Below, piece by piece: positions 33,867 to 42,826 of a stretch of 64,000 nt of DNA. Numbering within the stretch: the stretch's first letter is position 1; the number at the start of each line of letters is the position of its first letter. The stretch spans positions 1 through 64,000 of the forward strand of contig CAOKDX010000015.1 in the NCBI GenBank assembly GCA_948467395.1, written 5' to 3'. This stretch comes from an uncultured Clostridia bacterium. Its GTDB lineage: Bacteria; Bacillota; Clostridia; Lachnospirales; Lachnospiraceae. The notes under the pieces are model-generated. The model did not search any database. It saw nothing but the letters and a program-made list of their open reading frames with translations, and was not told where the DNA came from. The position numbers and the translations under genes are program-made.

Positions 33867-34031
33867 ACAGACACGTTTGTCGTTGTTGGAATAACGCTGT
33901 GAAAGGTAGCGCTGGGATGCCCCGAGCTCGCCGTTGGGACCTCCAAATTGAGAAATTATCACCTTAGCCAGCTTTGCATTTGGCTTTGAAATATTTACCG
34001 GGTATTCCAAAGTTCGGTCATACGTCCACAT
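33847..34031 (-). CDS. cotJC: Spore coat protein CotJC, N-terminal segment (gene interrupted)
   Basis: Codons 1-61 of cotJC plus the first two bases of codon 62. The start ATG at 34031 overlaps the cotJB stop (TAATG). The segment reads MWTYDRTLEYPVNISKP and GGPNGELGASQRYLSQRY, typical CotJC openings, and ends GILTDI. Beyond the core the frame runs 15 codons into the element and stops at 33801, so before excision a 76-residue product lacking every predicted metal ligand would be made. The split falls just before the GTEELNH metal-binding helix. Together with the C-terminal segment it gives 202 residues, normal for the family. Confidence 0.9.
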
Positions 34032-34297
34032 TAATTACAACCCCCTTCCCAAGGCCAGGGATCACGTACCCAGGTCCAGCCGTCACAGGTGTCGACGGTA
34101 TTGGAGGTAAGTGGTCCAAAAGTGCTCTCATAAGCACGGCGGACTTCCTTATTGATCTGCTGATATTTGTTGTAATAATCCATTGCCTTTTCATCATCCG
34201 GGTGGGTATCGAGATACATCCCGATGTCGATCAGGGCGAAAGCGGCTTCGCGGACACGCTGCATCATCATTTCCCTGCTCATACTGTTATTGCGCAT
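34031..34297 (-). CDS. cotJB: Spore coat protein CotJB
   Basis: An 88-residue coat protein. The AAFALIDIGMYLDTHPDDEKA motif and the following YYNKYQQINKEVRRAYE helix are diagnostic for CotJB, ending in the WPWEGGCN tail. It overlaps the cotJA stop (TAATG) at its start and the cotJC start at its end, so all three genes are translationally coupled. AAGGAGG lies before the ATG. In bacilli cotJABC is transcribed in the mother cell and its products enter the inner coat. Confidence 0.93.
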   Translation of the reverse strand: MRNNSMSREMMMQRVREAAFALIDIGMYLDTHPDDEKAMDYYNKYQQINKEVRRAYESTFGPLTSNTVDTCDGWTWVRDPWPWEGGCN

Positions 34298-34515
34298 TAA
34301 CCCATCCTCCTTCCGCAGGAGCAGTTCTGGCGCGGCTGCGGACAGGGCTTCGGTCTCATCTGGCCGGCCTGGCAGGCAGCCTGGGAGCCGATAAACGGAA
34401 AGACAAGATCTTCGAAAATGCTTCCCTGTTCCAGCCCGCAGTTGGCATCCAGAACATTCTCAAATGGCTGCCACGGGACATATGCCATGGCAAGAGGTTT
34501 ATTTGATAGATTCAT
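34297..34515 (-). CDS. cotJA: Spore coat associated protein CotJA
   Basis: A 72-residue protein with the CotJA core MAYVPWQPFENVLDANCGLEQGSIF and a Pro/Cys-rich tail (PKPCPQPRQNCSCGRR). It is the first gene of the cotJ operon. The start at 34515 follows AAGGAG. Family members work with CotJC in coat assembly. Its stop overlaps the cotJB start. Confidence 0.93.
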   Translation of the reverse strand: MNLSNKPLAMAYVPWQPFENVLDANCGLEQGSIFEDLVFPFIGSQAACQAGQMRPKPCPQPRQNCSCGRRMG

Positions 34516-34541
34516 GGTAACTCCTTGAACTTTTTAACTAT

Positions 34542-34575
34542 AGTATATGTAGAAAAAAGTCGAATGTGTGGGAAA
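34542..34575 (-). promoter_or_regulatory. Candidate sigma-E promoter of cotJABC
   Basis: On the minus strand CATATACT (34542-34549) resembles the sigma-E -10 consensus CATACANT. About 15 bases upstream there is only a loose -35 match (ACACATT). No sigma-A promoter is evident, which fits mother-cell transcription, but the -35 is weak. Confidence 0.4.
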
Positions 34576-34610
34576 AAACAAAAAAAGTGCCGGAAACTGT
34601 CCGACACTTT
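34573..34610 (-). terminator. Terminator of the chemoreceptor gene
   Basis: AAAGTG-CGG pairs with CCG-CACTTT with one mismatch. On the minus strand a run of seven T follows, 18 bases after the chemoreceptor stop codon. It insulates cotJA from read-through. Confidence 0.8.
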
Positions 34611-34627
34611 TACCGGTTCTGCATTTT

Positions 34628-35998
34628 TTACTTTTTGCCAAGTATCTCAAGAATCTGTCTGAGGTCTGTCAGAAGATCGTTGGAGAAGGTCTTTGCCTCC
34701 CGGCAGATCTGTTCGGCTTTTGCGTACTGTCCGTTGTTCAGCGCATAGATTACCTCTTCCCCGTATTTGTGGAACCGTTTGTGCTTGATTTCGATTCCGC
34801 TCCATAAAGAAAGGATCTCCGGTATCTGCGGCGTCATGGCATAATAGAAATGACCGAAGCCGCATTTCGATGAATTCAGCTGCAGCGGGGTGATCGTGCG
34901 GGTGCTGACCATTCTTTCCAGATTGGAGAGCCAGGTGTGATGGGCGGTAATGGCATTGCTGACATATTTCGCAAATTCATCATTTTTCAGGTGCATAAAC
35001 GGGTCCTTCGTCATGTCGCCCATCATTTTGACCGCTTCATCCAGTGTCTCCTCTATCTGGACAACTGGCTGTGCCGCCTGCTTCAGGTCATTTCCCACCT
35101 GCTGCATAAAGCTGGTACTGTCCCGGAGCTGATCCTCCATTCTGGACATGGAGGTGCTGATTTCCTCGCTTACTGCGGCGATGGAGGCCACGGATTCATT
35201 TACCTTGGAGACATGCTCCATACTCTCGTTATTCAGTTCCCATACGTTTCGGATCTTTGTTGTCACCGTATCCAGCGAATCAATGGTGCTCATGGTGCTC
35301 TCGGTGCTCTTCTGGGAGGATTCCTTCACCTGTTCTACAAATTCTGCCATTGTGCTTGTGAGCTTCTGGGTTTCCTCAGCCAGCATCCGTATCTCTCCGG
35401 CAACGACAGAGAACCCCCGTCCCGCCTCCCCGGCCCGGGATGCCTCAATCGATGCGTTCAGGGCAAGGATATTGGTCTGCATGGATATGGAGTCGATCCC
35501 TGAGATCACTTCGGCCATGCGGTTGATGATTTCAGACAGGTTACCCATATCCTTCTGCAGCTCTTTCGAATTCTCTATGGTCTGGTCAGAGAGATCCCGG
35601 ATCGTAGTCAGCTCATTCTGTCCGGATTCTATTTTTTTGTAGACTTCCTTTGTGTCTGCGGAGATATCGGCGATGGAGCCAGCCAGCTCTTCATGCTGGC
35701 TGTTGGAATGTCCCATGGAATCCGGTTCATGCATGGAGGAGCCAAAGATCGTTTCGGCAGCCCGCGCCACATTGTCGGAAATATCCATGATCTTCTCGGT
35801 CTGGTGCTGCAATGTCAGATCAAGGGAACTGATATCCATGACCGCCTTGGTATTCTTTTCAAAAATCTCTGCAAAATGCTGTCTGTTTTTGTATAATCTC
35901 CGGTAAATGCCATTCAATTCCGGGTTTTTGGAATAATCCATCTCTTTCAATTCGGAAACTGCCTGTAAAAGCTTGGAATTTTTATTATTTATTGACAT
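34628..35998 (-). CDS. Soluble methyl-accepting chemotaxis protein with CZB zinc-binding domain
   Basis: A 456-residue cytoplasmic chemoreceptor with no membrane helix. The ATG at 35998 follows AAGGAG; an in-frame ATG at 36112 is rejected. Residues about 40-340 are coiled coil with the signalling tip [26 protein letters not shown] split around the hairpin, typical of MCPs that contact CheA and CheW. The last 120 residues form a CZB domain: HHTWL, the KCGFGHFYY motif and a later [10 protein letters not shown] supply the conserved His and Cys that bind zinc. CZB receptors sense zinc or oxidants such as hypochlorite. No other chemotaxis genes are in the window. Confidence 0.85.
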   Translation of the reverse strand: MSINNKNSKLLQAVSELKEMDYSKNPELNGIYRRLYKNRQHFAEIFEKNTKAVMDISSLDLTLQHQTEKIMDISDNVARAAETIFGSSMHEPDSMGHSNSQHEELAGSIADISADTKEVYKKIESGQNELTTIRDLSDQTIENSKELQKDMGNLSEIINRMAEVISGIDSISMQTNILALNASIEASRAGEAGRGFSVVAGEIRMLAEETQKLTSTMAEFVEQVKESSQKSTESTMSTIDSLDTVTTKIRNVWELNNESMEHVSKVNESVASIAAVSEEISTSMSRMEDQLRDSTSFMQQVGNDLKQAAQPVVQIEETLDEAVKMMGDMTKDPFMHLKNDEFAKYVSNAITAHHTWLSNLERMVSTRTITPLQLNSSKCGFGHFYYAMTPQIPEILSLWSGIEIKHKRFHKYGEEVIYALNNGQYAKAEQICREAKTFSNDLLTDLRQILEILGKK

Positions 35999-36176
35999 TT
36001 GCTCAGCTCCTTTTCTTTCCTGTGTTTCTAAATTACTATTATAATATATGATTTTGCTTTTTTTGTCTACATAAAATGATGCGCGTGAAAAATTATCAAA
36101 AATTTTATACATATTATAGGGAAAATAAAGATTTTTCTGATAAAATTTTAGGAAATGCGTATAGGGAGTCTGAAAA

Positions 36177-36947
36177 ATGCAGGAAGAGAGAAATCGTACA
36201 AGAAGACGAGTGACACGAAGACAAATGATCGTTGCCTATGCCCTCCGGGGGGCTATCTTGCTCGGACTGGCAGTGGTGGTGCTGCTGATCCTATCCGGAT
36301 GTCTCCATTTATTCGGCGTTCTGGGGAATAAAAAAGATGATGCATACAGCGGACAGGAGGTCTGGAAGGAGGAATCCCGGGATGGGACGGACGCAGACCG
36401 GCAGGGGAAGTATATAGTTGTTCTGGACGCCGGACACGGAGGGAAGGACGATGGGACGGTATCGGATTCGGCAGTAGAGAAAGATATCAATCTTGCTATT
36501 GTTTTCAAAATCAAGGAACAGCTTGAGGCAAAGGGGATCCGTGTACTTCTGACAAGAGACAGGGATATTTATATGGGTCTTGGGGAAAGGATCCGCGCGG
36601 CGGAGGATAAAGAGGCGGATCTGTTTGTCAGCATTCACTGCAATTATTATGAAAGAGACGATGCGGTCAATGGCCTGGAGTGCTATTACTGCCGGGGATC
36701 GGAACAGGGCAGGCATTATGCAGATACGATTATCGCCGAGATAGGGAAAAACAACCGGATTGTGACGAGGAACGCAAAGCCTGCCGAATATTATGTTTTG
36801 AAAAATACAAAGCTGCCTGCCATTCTGGTGGAAACCGGATATCTCTCCAATGGGAGAGAGAGACGGGGACTGATATCTGACGACTACCAGAATGTGCTGG
36901 CAGAGGAGCTTGCGAATGGGATCATGCGGGGACTGGAGGGACAGTGA
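36177..36947 (+). CDS. N-acetylmuramoyl-L-alanine amidase (Amidase_3)
   Basis: A 256-residue enzyme that cuts the amide bond between muramic acid and the peptide stem of peptidoglycan. An N-terminal basic stretch and one membrane helix (about 22-48) anchor it with the enzyme outside; the sequence LSGC within the helix could be a lipobox but sits late. The catalytic domain (79-254) has the zinc ligands in [11 protein letters not shown] (His), the Glu of VEKDINL, SIHCNYY (His) and the catalytic Glu in [14 protein letters not shown] precedes the start. The family includes CwlC/CwlD; a sporulation role is possible but not shown. Confidence 0.88.
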   Translation: MQEERNRTRRRVTRRQMIVAYALRGAILLGLAVVVLLILSGCLHLFGVLGNKKDDAYSGQEVWKEESRDGTDADRQGKYIVVLDAGHGGKDDGTVSDSAVEKDINLAIVFKIKEQLEAKGIRVLLTRDRDIYMGLGERIRAAEDKEADLFVSIHCNYYERDDAVNGLECYYCRGSEQGRHYADTIIAEIGKNNRIVTRNAKPAEYYVLKNTKLPAILVETGYLSNGRERRGLISDDYQNVLAEELANGIMRGLEGQ

Positions 36948-37044
36948 CCGCATGATCCTTTTTGCTCAGCGGTACGAATTGGAGCCTTCCGTTAATGGCT
37001 CCAATGACTGGCAAAAATAGCTATAAAATTTTTTTGAAATCATA

Positions 37045-37080
37045 TTGACAAGTTTATAATAATCTGTTATCTTAATAACA
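37045..37080 (+). promoter_or_regulatory. Promoter and dyad operator of the Fur-family gene
   Basis: TTGACA and TATCTT are separated by 17 bases. A perfect inverted repeat TGTTAT-CTTA-ATAACA (37065-37080) overlaps the -10 box, and a further AT-rich sequence AATTATCATTATTAA follows. Fur and PerR proteins bind AT-rich dyads in this position, so autoregulation is likely. Confidence 0.6.
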
Positions 37081-37124
37081 GTAACAATTATCATTATTAA
37101 AAAAATAAACGAATGGAGATGAAT

Positions 37125-37511
37125 ATGCCTGGATTAAAGTACAGCAGACAGAGAAGTGCCGTCCTGCATTATCTGCGTTCGGTCACATCACATCCTACAG
37201 CGGAGCATGTTTATCAGGCAATCAGGGAAGAGTTCCCGAAGATTAGTCTTGGTACAGTATACCGGAATCTGAATCTTCTTGCCGATCAGGGGGAGATCCT
37301 CCGGCTGAACTGCGGGGATGGTGTGGATCACTTTGATGCTGTTGTTGAGCCGCACGATCATTTTATCTGCCGCAGCTGCGGACAGGTTCTTGATCTTCCG
37401 CTGGTATCAATGGAAGCGGCGGACCGGCAGGCAGAGGAATTGTGTGCCGGACGCATTGAAGGTCATGAATTATATTTCTATGGAACATGTAATTCATGTT
37501 TATCTAATTAA
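37125..37511 (+). CDS. Fur-family regulator, PerR-like
   Basis: A 128-residue regulator. ATGs at 37113 and 37119 are in frame, but GGAG at 37115-37118 fits the ATG at 37125. The winged helix includes HPTAEHVYQAI and SLGTVYRNLNLLADQGEI. The dimer domain shows DHFDAVVEPHDHFICRSCG, giving the regulatory-metal histidines and the first Cys pair, and a final CNSC pair for structural zinc. The pattern and the rubrerythrin gene 63 bases downstream suggest a peroxide-responsive PerR type and not an iron uptake Fur. The two genes probably form an operon. Confidence 0.85.
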   Translation: MPGLKYSRQRSAVLHYLRSVTSHPTAEHVYQAIREEFPKISLGTVYRNLNLLADQGEILRLNCGDGVDHFDAVVEPHDHFICRSCGQVLDLPLVSMEAADRQAEELCAGRIEGHELYFYGTCNSCLSN

Positions 37512-37574
37512 AAATGTGGCTATAGTATTATACAGGAGCTGCAAATAAATAATCTATCAAAAGGAGAAAAAATT

Positions 37575-38117
37575 ATGGCTAAGTATGTATGTTCAGTATG
37601 TGGTTACGTTCACGAGGGAGACAGCGCACCGGAGCAGTGCCCGGTTTGTAAGGCGCCGGCAGAGAAGTTCACCAAACAGGAAGGCGAGAAGACATGGGCA
37701 GCAGAGCATGTGGTAGGTGTTGCCAAAGGGGTCAGCGAGGATATTACAGCAGATCTTCGTGCAAACTTCGAGGGCGAGTGTACCGAGGTTGGTATGTATC
37801 TGGCTATGGCACGTGTGGCTCACCGCGAGGGCTATCCGGAAGTGGGACTGTACTATGAGAAGGCTGCATGGGAAGAGGCAGAGCATGCAGCTAAGTTTGC
37901 AGAGCTGCTGGGTGAGGTTGTAACCGATTCCACGAAGAAAAATCTGCAGATGCGCGTGGACGCAGAGAATGGCGCTACCGCAGGCAAATTTGATCTGGCA
38001 AAACGTGCCAAGGCTGCCGACCTGGATGCAATCCATGACACCGTACATGAGATGGCGAAGGACGAGGCGAGACATGGCAAGGCATTTGAGGGCCTGTTAA
38101 AGAGGTATTTCAGCTAA
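37575..38117 (+). CDS. Reverse rubrerythrin (NADH peroxidase type)
   Basis: A 180-residue iron protein that reduces hydrogen peroxide, protecting anaerobes. The rubredoxin-like domain is N-terminal ([12 protein letters not shown] and CPVCKAP, residues 5-25), the reverse of classical rubrerythrin. The diiron four-helix domain follows with [21 protein letters not shown] and [10 protein letters not shown] ligands. AAGGAG precedes the ATG. Its place behind the PerR-like gene supports oxidative-stress control. A strong terminator follows. Confidence 0.93.
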   Translation: MAKYVCSVCGYVHEGDSAPEQCPVCKAPAEKFTKQEGEKTWAAEHVVGVAKGVSEDITADLRANFEGECTEVGMYLAMARVAHREGYPEVGLYYEKAAWEEAEHAAKFAELLGEVVTDSTKKNLQMRVDAENGATAGKFDLAKRAKAADLDAIHDTVHEMAKDEARHGKAFEGLLKRYFS

Positions 38118-38156
38118 GATGGGGCAATTATATTGGCAATAATCATCTATATGCAA

Positions 38157-38193
38157 AAAAGAAACGGTTTCTCTTGAAGAAACCGTTTCTTTA
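38157..38193 (+). terminator. Terminator of the rubrerythrin gene
   Basis: AAAGAAACGGTTTC pairs perfectly with GAAACCGTTTCTTT around a six-base loop. The T run is interrupted (TTTAT). The secDF -35 box lies in its loop. Confidence 0.8.
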
Positions 38194-38202
38194 TGCTATA
38201 CT
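38174..38202 (+). promoter_or_regulatory. Promoter of secDF
   Basis: TTGAAG and TATACT are separated by 17 bases; the -35 sits in the loop and right arm of the rubrerythrin terminator. Confidence 0.55.
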
Positions 38203-38266
38203 ATAGTCTCGAATACAAGTCGAAAATCAGACGAAGAAACATTTTAATGTAAAGGAGACAAGTAAC

Positions 38267-40528
38267 ATGAACAGCAAAACAAAAGGCGTTTTACAGATTC
38301 TGCTGATCGTTATCCTGATTGCGGCGTTTGGCTTTGTTGCCTATCGCGGAGTCGGCAGTGGTCATCGTGGAAGCGCAAAAAATATTCGTTTGGGTCTTGA
38401 TCTGAAGGGTGGTGTCAGCGTGACATATGAGGCCACCGAAGCCAACCCGACGGACAAGCAGATGGAAGATACTATCTACAAGATGCAGAAGCGTGTGGAG
38501 AACATGAGCACGGAGGCATCGGTTTATCAGGAGGGCAGCAATCGTGTCACCATTGATATCCCGGGTGTGAGCAATTCGGCAGAAATTCTTGCCACCCTTG
38601 GTAAAGCCGGCTCTCTTCAGTTTATTATGTATGATAATCTGACGGACAAGGATGGCAATAAGAATCCGGAAGAGGGTGAGGAGGTCAAATTTGACCCGAA
38701 GCATATAGAACTGGACGGCAAGGCGGTGGAGGATGCCAATGCCACCAAGCAGACTTCAGAGACCGGAGTCTCTGAGAATGTAGTTGTTGTGAAATTTACC
38801 GGAAAGGGAACAAAGACCTTTTCTGAGCTGACTGGTGCCAATGTGGGCAAGCAGCTGGCCATCGTCTACGACAATAAATTAGTTTCGGCGCCGGTTATCA
38901 ATTCCCGGATCGACGGCGAGTGCGTCATATCAGGGGGAGAGGATTTCAAGGATATGAAGCACCCCCAGAGCCTGGCTTCTACGCTGCGTATCGGTGCGCT
39001 TCCCCTGGAACTGCGGAATATTCATGATAACGTCGTGGGAGCTACCCTGGGCAGTGAGGCGTTGAACAGCAGCTTGATCGCCGGTGCTATTGGTCTGGTC
39101 ATGGTGATCCTCTTTATGATCGTGATGTACCGTCTGCCGGGTGTGGCAGCATCCATTGCGCTAATTTTCTATGTGGGTGCCATGCTGCTTACCCTGAACC
39201 TTTTGAATGTAACCCTTACCCTGCCGGGTATTGCGGGTATCATCCTGAGTATTGGTATGGCGGTGGATGCCAACTGTATCATTTTTACCCGTATCCGGGA
39301 GGAGCTGGCCACCGGAAAGACTGTGGCGTCCTCTATCAAAAACGGATTTTCCAAGGCGCTGTCGGCCATTATTGATGGTAACGTTACGACACTGATCGCC
39401 GCGCTGGTTCTCTTCCTGAAGGGCTCCGGTACAGTAAAGGGCTTTGCCACCACGCTGGCCATCGGTATCATCCTGTCCATGTTTACGGCGATCTTCGTCA
39501 CAAGGCTTTTGATGGAATCCTTTGCGGCCCTCGGATTGACGGACTCGAAGTTCTACGGCCTGCAGAAGGAGAGAGAGACCATTGATTTCATCGGAAACTG
39601 GAAAAAATATGTGTTTATCTCAGGAGCGGTCATTGTGATCTGCGTGGCGGGCATCGTTGTCAATATCGTGGGTCCGAAGGGCTCCATGCTGAACTATGCA
39701 CTGGATTTCGTGGGCGGTACTTCCACATCGGTCTCCATCGATGAGAATACGGAGATCACAGATGATCTGAAGAATCAGGTACTGGATGTGGTAAAGACGG
39801 CCACAGGTATTACTGGTGAGGTATCCACGTCGGATGACAAGGGCGTGAAGAAGATTACGATTCGTACGACTGCCCTGACGGAGGAGCAGAGCAATACGGT
39901 CCGGACACAGCTGGCACAGAAATTTAATACAGACGAGGGCAAGATTGAATCCGAGACCATCAGCGCCTCCGTCAGCAGCGAGATGAAGACAGACGCCGTG
40001 CTGGCTACCGTGATCGCGGCCGTTTGTATGCTGATCTATATCTGGATCCGTTTCCGCAAGTTTGCTACCGGCGCCAGTGCCGTGCTGGCCCTGGTTCATG
40101 ATATTATAGTAGTATTTACGGTATATGTAGTGGGCAGCTCCTTTATCCAGGTGGGAAGCACATTTATCGCCTGTATGCTGACCATTGTCGGTTATTCCAT
40201 CAACGATACCATCGTTGTCTTTGACCGCATCCGCGAGAATCAGAAGGGAGCGGCTGCCCGTACCGATCTCGCCGCGGTAATCAACAAGAGTATTACCGAG
40301 ACGTTATCGCGTTCCATCAATACGTCGGTGACGACATTTATCATGGTATTCATTCTGGCACTGCTGGGAGTGAGTTCCGTGCGTCAGTTCGCGATTCCGC
40401 TTATCGTGGGTGTTATTTCCGGATGCTACTCTTCCGTCTGTGTAGCCGCACCGCTGTGGTATCTAATGACCGGCCGCGGCAGGAAGGCAGTTAAGAAGGG
40501 AACGACGTATTCAAAGAAGAGAGCGTAG
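38267..40528 (+). CDS. secDF: Fused protein-export subunit SecDF
   Basis: A 753-residue fusion of SecD and SecF, which use the proton gradient to pull exported proteins across the membrane. The SecD half begins with a membrane helix (about 7-27), then the LGLDLKGGVSVTYE motif, a P1 domain with DIPGVSN, and a block of helices with GMAVDANCIIFTRIREEL. The SecF half starts at about residue 435 with another helix, carries the DFVGGTSTSVS motif and ends with TIVGYSINDTIVVFDRIRE. Single-chain SecDF is usual in Bacilli and found in many Clostridia. AAGGAG precedes the ATG. Confidence 0.95.
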   Translation: MNSKTKGVLQILLIVILIAAFGFVAYRGVGSGHRGSAKNIRLGLDLKGGVSVTYEATEANPTDKQMEDTIYKMQKRVENMSTEASVYQEGSNRVTIDIPGVSNSAEILATLGKAGSLQFIMYDNLTDKDGNKNPEEGEEVKFDPKHIELDGKAVEDANATKQTSETGVSENVVVVKFTGKGTKTFSELTGANVGKQLAIVYDNKLVSAPVINSRIDGECVISGGEDFKDMKHPQSLASTLRIGALPLELRNIHDNVVGATLGSEALNSSLIAGAIGLVMVILFMIVMYRLPGVAASIALIFYVGAMLLTLNLLNVTLTLPGIAGIILSIGMAVDANCIIFTRIREELATGKTVASSIKNGFSKALSAIIDGNVTTLIAALVLFLKGSGTVKGFATTLAIGIILSMFTAIFVTRLLMESFAALGLTDSKFYGLQKERETIDFIGNWKKYVFISGAVIVICVAGIVVNIVGPKGSMLNYALDFVGGTSTSVSIDENTEITDDLKNQVLDVVKTATGITGEVSTSDDKGVKKITIRTTALTEEQSNTVRTQLAQKFNTDEGKIESETISASVSSEMKTDAVLATVIAAVCMLIYIWIRFRKFATGASAVLALVHDIIVVFTVYVVGSSFIQVGSTFIACMLTIVGYSINDTIVVFDRIRENQKGAAARTDLAAVINKSITETLSRSINTSVTTFIMVFILALLGVSSVRQFAIPLIVGVISGCYSSVCVAAPLWYLMTGRGRKAVKKGTTYSKKRA

Positions 40529-40554
40529 CTTTTGAAGAAACCATAATACATGAG

Positions 40555-40595
40555 GGCTTTGCTGTCCATACTAAGTATGTGCTGCAAAGCCTTTT
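40555..40595 (+). terminator. Terminator of secDF
   Basis: GGCTTTGC pairs with GCAAAGCC, with a further inner ATACT/AGTAT stem, followed by TTTTA. Confidence 0.75.
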
Positions 40596-40630
40596 ATGTA
40601 AGTGAACAGGAACGGAGGATAGTGTGTAGT

Positions 40631-41827
40631 ATGCCGAAAGAGAAGAAGAGAAGGAAAAAACAGCCGGAAGAGATAATTTTGACTCCCGCAGAGGTTTTTG
40701 CACAGCTGACGGCGCTGAAAAATGCCACCCGGTGCATACTTGGAATAGAGGATGAATATAAGATATATGTGCGTCTGGCCAAGGATTTTGCAGAACTGGG
40801 GGCGAAGGCGGAGACGGAGCCCTTCGAGGGGTCCGATCAGTGTGCCGCACTGAGTGAGGAGTGCAGAAAGAAGGCCGAGGAACTGAAACCGAAGCTGCCG
40901 GTGGAGAAGGAGGAGATCTCCCGGACTGTTACAACTACCATGCGGGAGAAGGAACAGAAGGCCGGCAGGAAAAGGGGAAAAGGAAAATGGTTCGTGCTGG
41001 CTGCCGCCCTTCTGATCATCGCTGCCGCTGTCTGTTATAAGGCAGCACCTACCCGGTATCTGATCGCGGGACTGGAAAAGGGCCTGTCGCTAAAGAAATA
41101 TGCCATGGAGTCCTATTTCAGCCTGGGGGATTATAAGGACAGCCCCCGGAAGGCGCAGGAAATGATGTATGAGTACGCCTCAGATCTGCAGGAGGATGGG
41201 CACTGGGAGGAGGCATGGAAATTTTTTCACCGGCTGGAAAAAAGGCAGTTCCGGGACAGTGCTTCCCGTGTCCTGGCAGTGGAGAAGAAGATGATGGCGG
41301 AGGCAAAGGACGGAGAGACTGTGCATTTTGGCGGCGGCAGGTGGATTCTGCTGGATAAGAAGGATGGAAAGGCGCTGCTTACACGGAATGAGACGATTCG
41401 GGGAAAAGATGCAGAGGACGTCCCGGCGGCCGGCGAGGTCTATGAGCCGGAGGCGAAGAGGGTGACATGGGAAACCAGCTCGCTTCGATCCTATCTCAAC
41501 AATGCTTTTATTCAGGAAGAATTTTCTGCAGAGGAGCAGAAGGTGATCCAGGAGACTGGTGTGGGGCATGCGGACAATCCCGTATATGGAACAAAGGGCG
41601 GGAAGGATACGGTGGATAAAGTGTACATTTTCAGTGCGGAGGAGATTGGAAAATATGCCGGTGTTATGAAAAACAAGGCAAAGAGCCTGCGGCTTCGCAA
41701 TCCGGGCATCGGCCAGGATTCCACAGCATACTATTCACATCTAAAGGAAGTTGTATATTATGGATTCCCTGTGAATCAGAAAGGGGTATATAACCGTCCG
41801 GTCCTGTGGGCGCGTTATGAGGAGTAA
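40631..41827 (+). CDS. Membrane protein with C-terminal DUF6273-type domain
   Basis: A 398-residue protein. The N-terminal cytoplasmic part is basic then helical (about 1-115), one membrane helix lies at about 117-137, and a helical region with repeated alternating helices follows (about 140-235). The C-terminal domain (about 238-398) has WILLDKKDGKALLTRNE, TWETSSLRSYLNNAFI, FSAEEQKVIQET and a tryptophan near the end, the pattern of DUF6273. An ATG at 40550 lies in the secDF terminator and is rejected; the ATG at 40631 follows GGAGG with a long spacer. It overlaps nothing and ends three bases before the gre gene. Confidence 0.7.
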   Translation: MPKEKKRRKKQPEEIILTPAEVFAQLTALKNATRCILGIEDEYKIYVRLAKDFAELGAKAETEPFEGSDQCAALSEECRKKAEELKPKLPVEKEEISRTVTTTMREKEQKAGRKRGKGKWFVLAAALLIIAAAVCYKAAPTRYLIAGLEKGLSLKKYAMESYFSLGDYKDSPRKAQEMMYEYASDLQEDGHWEEAWKFFHRLEKRQFRDSASRVLAVEKKMMAEAKDGETVHFGGGRWILLDKKDGKALLTRNETIRGKDAEDVPAAGEVYEPEAKRVTWETSSLRSYLNNAFIQEEFSAEEQKVIQETGVGHADNPVYGTKGGKDTVDKVYIFSAEEIGKYAGVMKNKAKSLRLRNPGIGQDSTAYYSHLKEVVYYGFPVNQKGVYNRPVLWARYEE

Positions 41828-41830
41828 CGG

Positions 41831-42334
41831 ATGCGGAACGAGCTGACAGAAAAGGATATACGGAAGATGGAGGAAGAGATCGAGTACCGCAAGCTGGTGG
41901 TGCGCAGGGAGGCATTAGAGGCGGTGAAGGAAGCAAGGTCCCACGGTGATCTCAGCGAGAATTTTGAGTATTATGCGGCGAAGAAGGATAAGAACCAGAA
42001 TGAGAGCCGGATCCGGTATCTGGAGAGGATGATAAAGACCGCAGTGGTTGTCTCTGAGGATTCGAAAGAGGATGAGGTGGGGATCAACAACACAGTGGAA
42101 GTGTATTTTGAAGAGGACGACATAACAGAGACTTACAAAATTGTTACCACCGTGCGCACCAATGCGCTGGAGGGGCTCATTAGTACTGAATCCCCTCTGG
42201 GCAGTGCCCTGATGGGGCACAGGGAGGGCGACCGCGTGGAGGTACAGGTAAATCCGGGGGTGTCCTATTTCGTACAGATCCGGCATATTGAAAATACGGT
42301 GGATGACGGATCCGATCCTCTTCGGAGATATTAG
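41831..42334 (+). CDS. GreA/GreB-family transcription elongation factor
   Basis: A 167-residue protein with an N-terminal antiparallel coiled coil (1-75) containing EARSHGDLSENFEYYAAKKDKNQNESRI, whose acidic tip (D/E residues in GDLSENFEY) enters the RNA polymerase secondary channel, followed by the C-terminal FKBP-like domain (about 90-155: ITETYKIV, STESPLGSALMGHREGDRVEV). Both domains are typical. It starts three bases after the preceding gene. Compared with canonical GreA the linker is shortened and the N-terminus divergent, so it may be a paralogue. Confidence 0.88.
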   Translation: MRNELTEKDIRKMEEEIEYRKLVVRREALEAVKEARSHGDLSENFEYYAAKKDKNQNESRIRYLERMIKTAVVVSEDSKEDEVGINNTVEVYFEEDDITETYKIVTTVRTNALEGLISTESPLGSALMGHREGDRVEVQVNPGVSYFVQIRHIENTVDDGSDPLRRY

Positions 42335-42360
42335 AGAGACAAAGAAAGGAAGGAAAGGAA

Positions 42361-42798
42361 ATGGAATTTACTACACTGCAGAAGGATATGGTGGCAGCCA
42401 TGAAGGCGAAGGATAAGGTGAGGAAGGATGCGGTTTCCTCTCTTGTGTCGGCGGCAAAGAAAACGGCTATTGATGAGGGATGCCGGGATAATATTACAGA
42501 GGAAATTGTGAACCGTGTGATACTGAAAGAGATGAAGACGGTGAAGGAGCAGATCGATGGATGCCCGGACTCCCGGGCAGATCTTAGGGCAGAGTACCAG
42601 GCGCGCTACGATATCATCAGTGAATACGCGCCGGCGATGCTGTCGCCGGAAGAGGTGGAAAATGTGATCCGGGAGAAGTTTGCCGAGGTTCTGGCCACAA
42701 AGAACAAAGGGCAGATCATGAAGAGCGTCATGAGTGAACTGAAGGGGAAGGCAGACGGCAAGGTGATCAATCAGGTCGTATCCCAATTGTGCCAGTGA
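42361..42798 (+). CDS. GatB/YqeY domain protein
   Basis: A 145-residue helical protein with the YqeY fold: LQKDMVAAMKAKDKVRKDAVSSL at the start, an EEYQARYDIISEYAPAMLS-like middle (residues about 75-100) and the C-terminal MKSVMSELKGKADGKVINQ motif found in GatB tails. YqeY proteins are thought to bind tRNA-like substrates, but their role is not settled. It starts 26 bases after the gre stop, behind AAGGAAAGG. A strong terminator follows. Confidence 0.9.
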   Translation: MEFTTLQKDMVAAMKAKDKVRKDAVSSLVSAAKKTAIDEGCRDNITEEIVNRVILKEMKTVKEQIDGCPDSRADLRAEYQARYDIISEYAPAMLSPEEVENVIREKFAEVLATKNKGQIMKSVMSELKGKADGKVINQVVSQLCQ

Positions 42799-42826
42799 GC
42801 TGCGAAACCGGCTGAGCCGGTCATAG

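Noticed and set aside
30076..34031. cotJC segments as two separate paralogous genes or an assembly error
   Set aside because: The two parts are complementary, in phase and meet at a shared dinucleotide flanked by recombinase-type arms. A recombinase gene lies between them, which explains the split.
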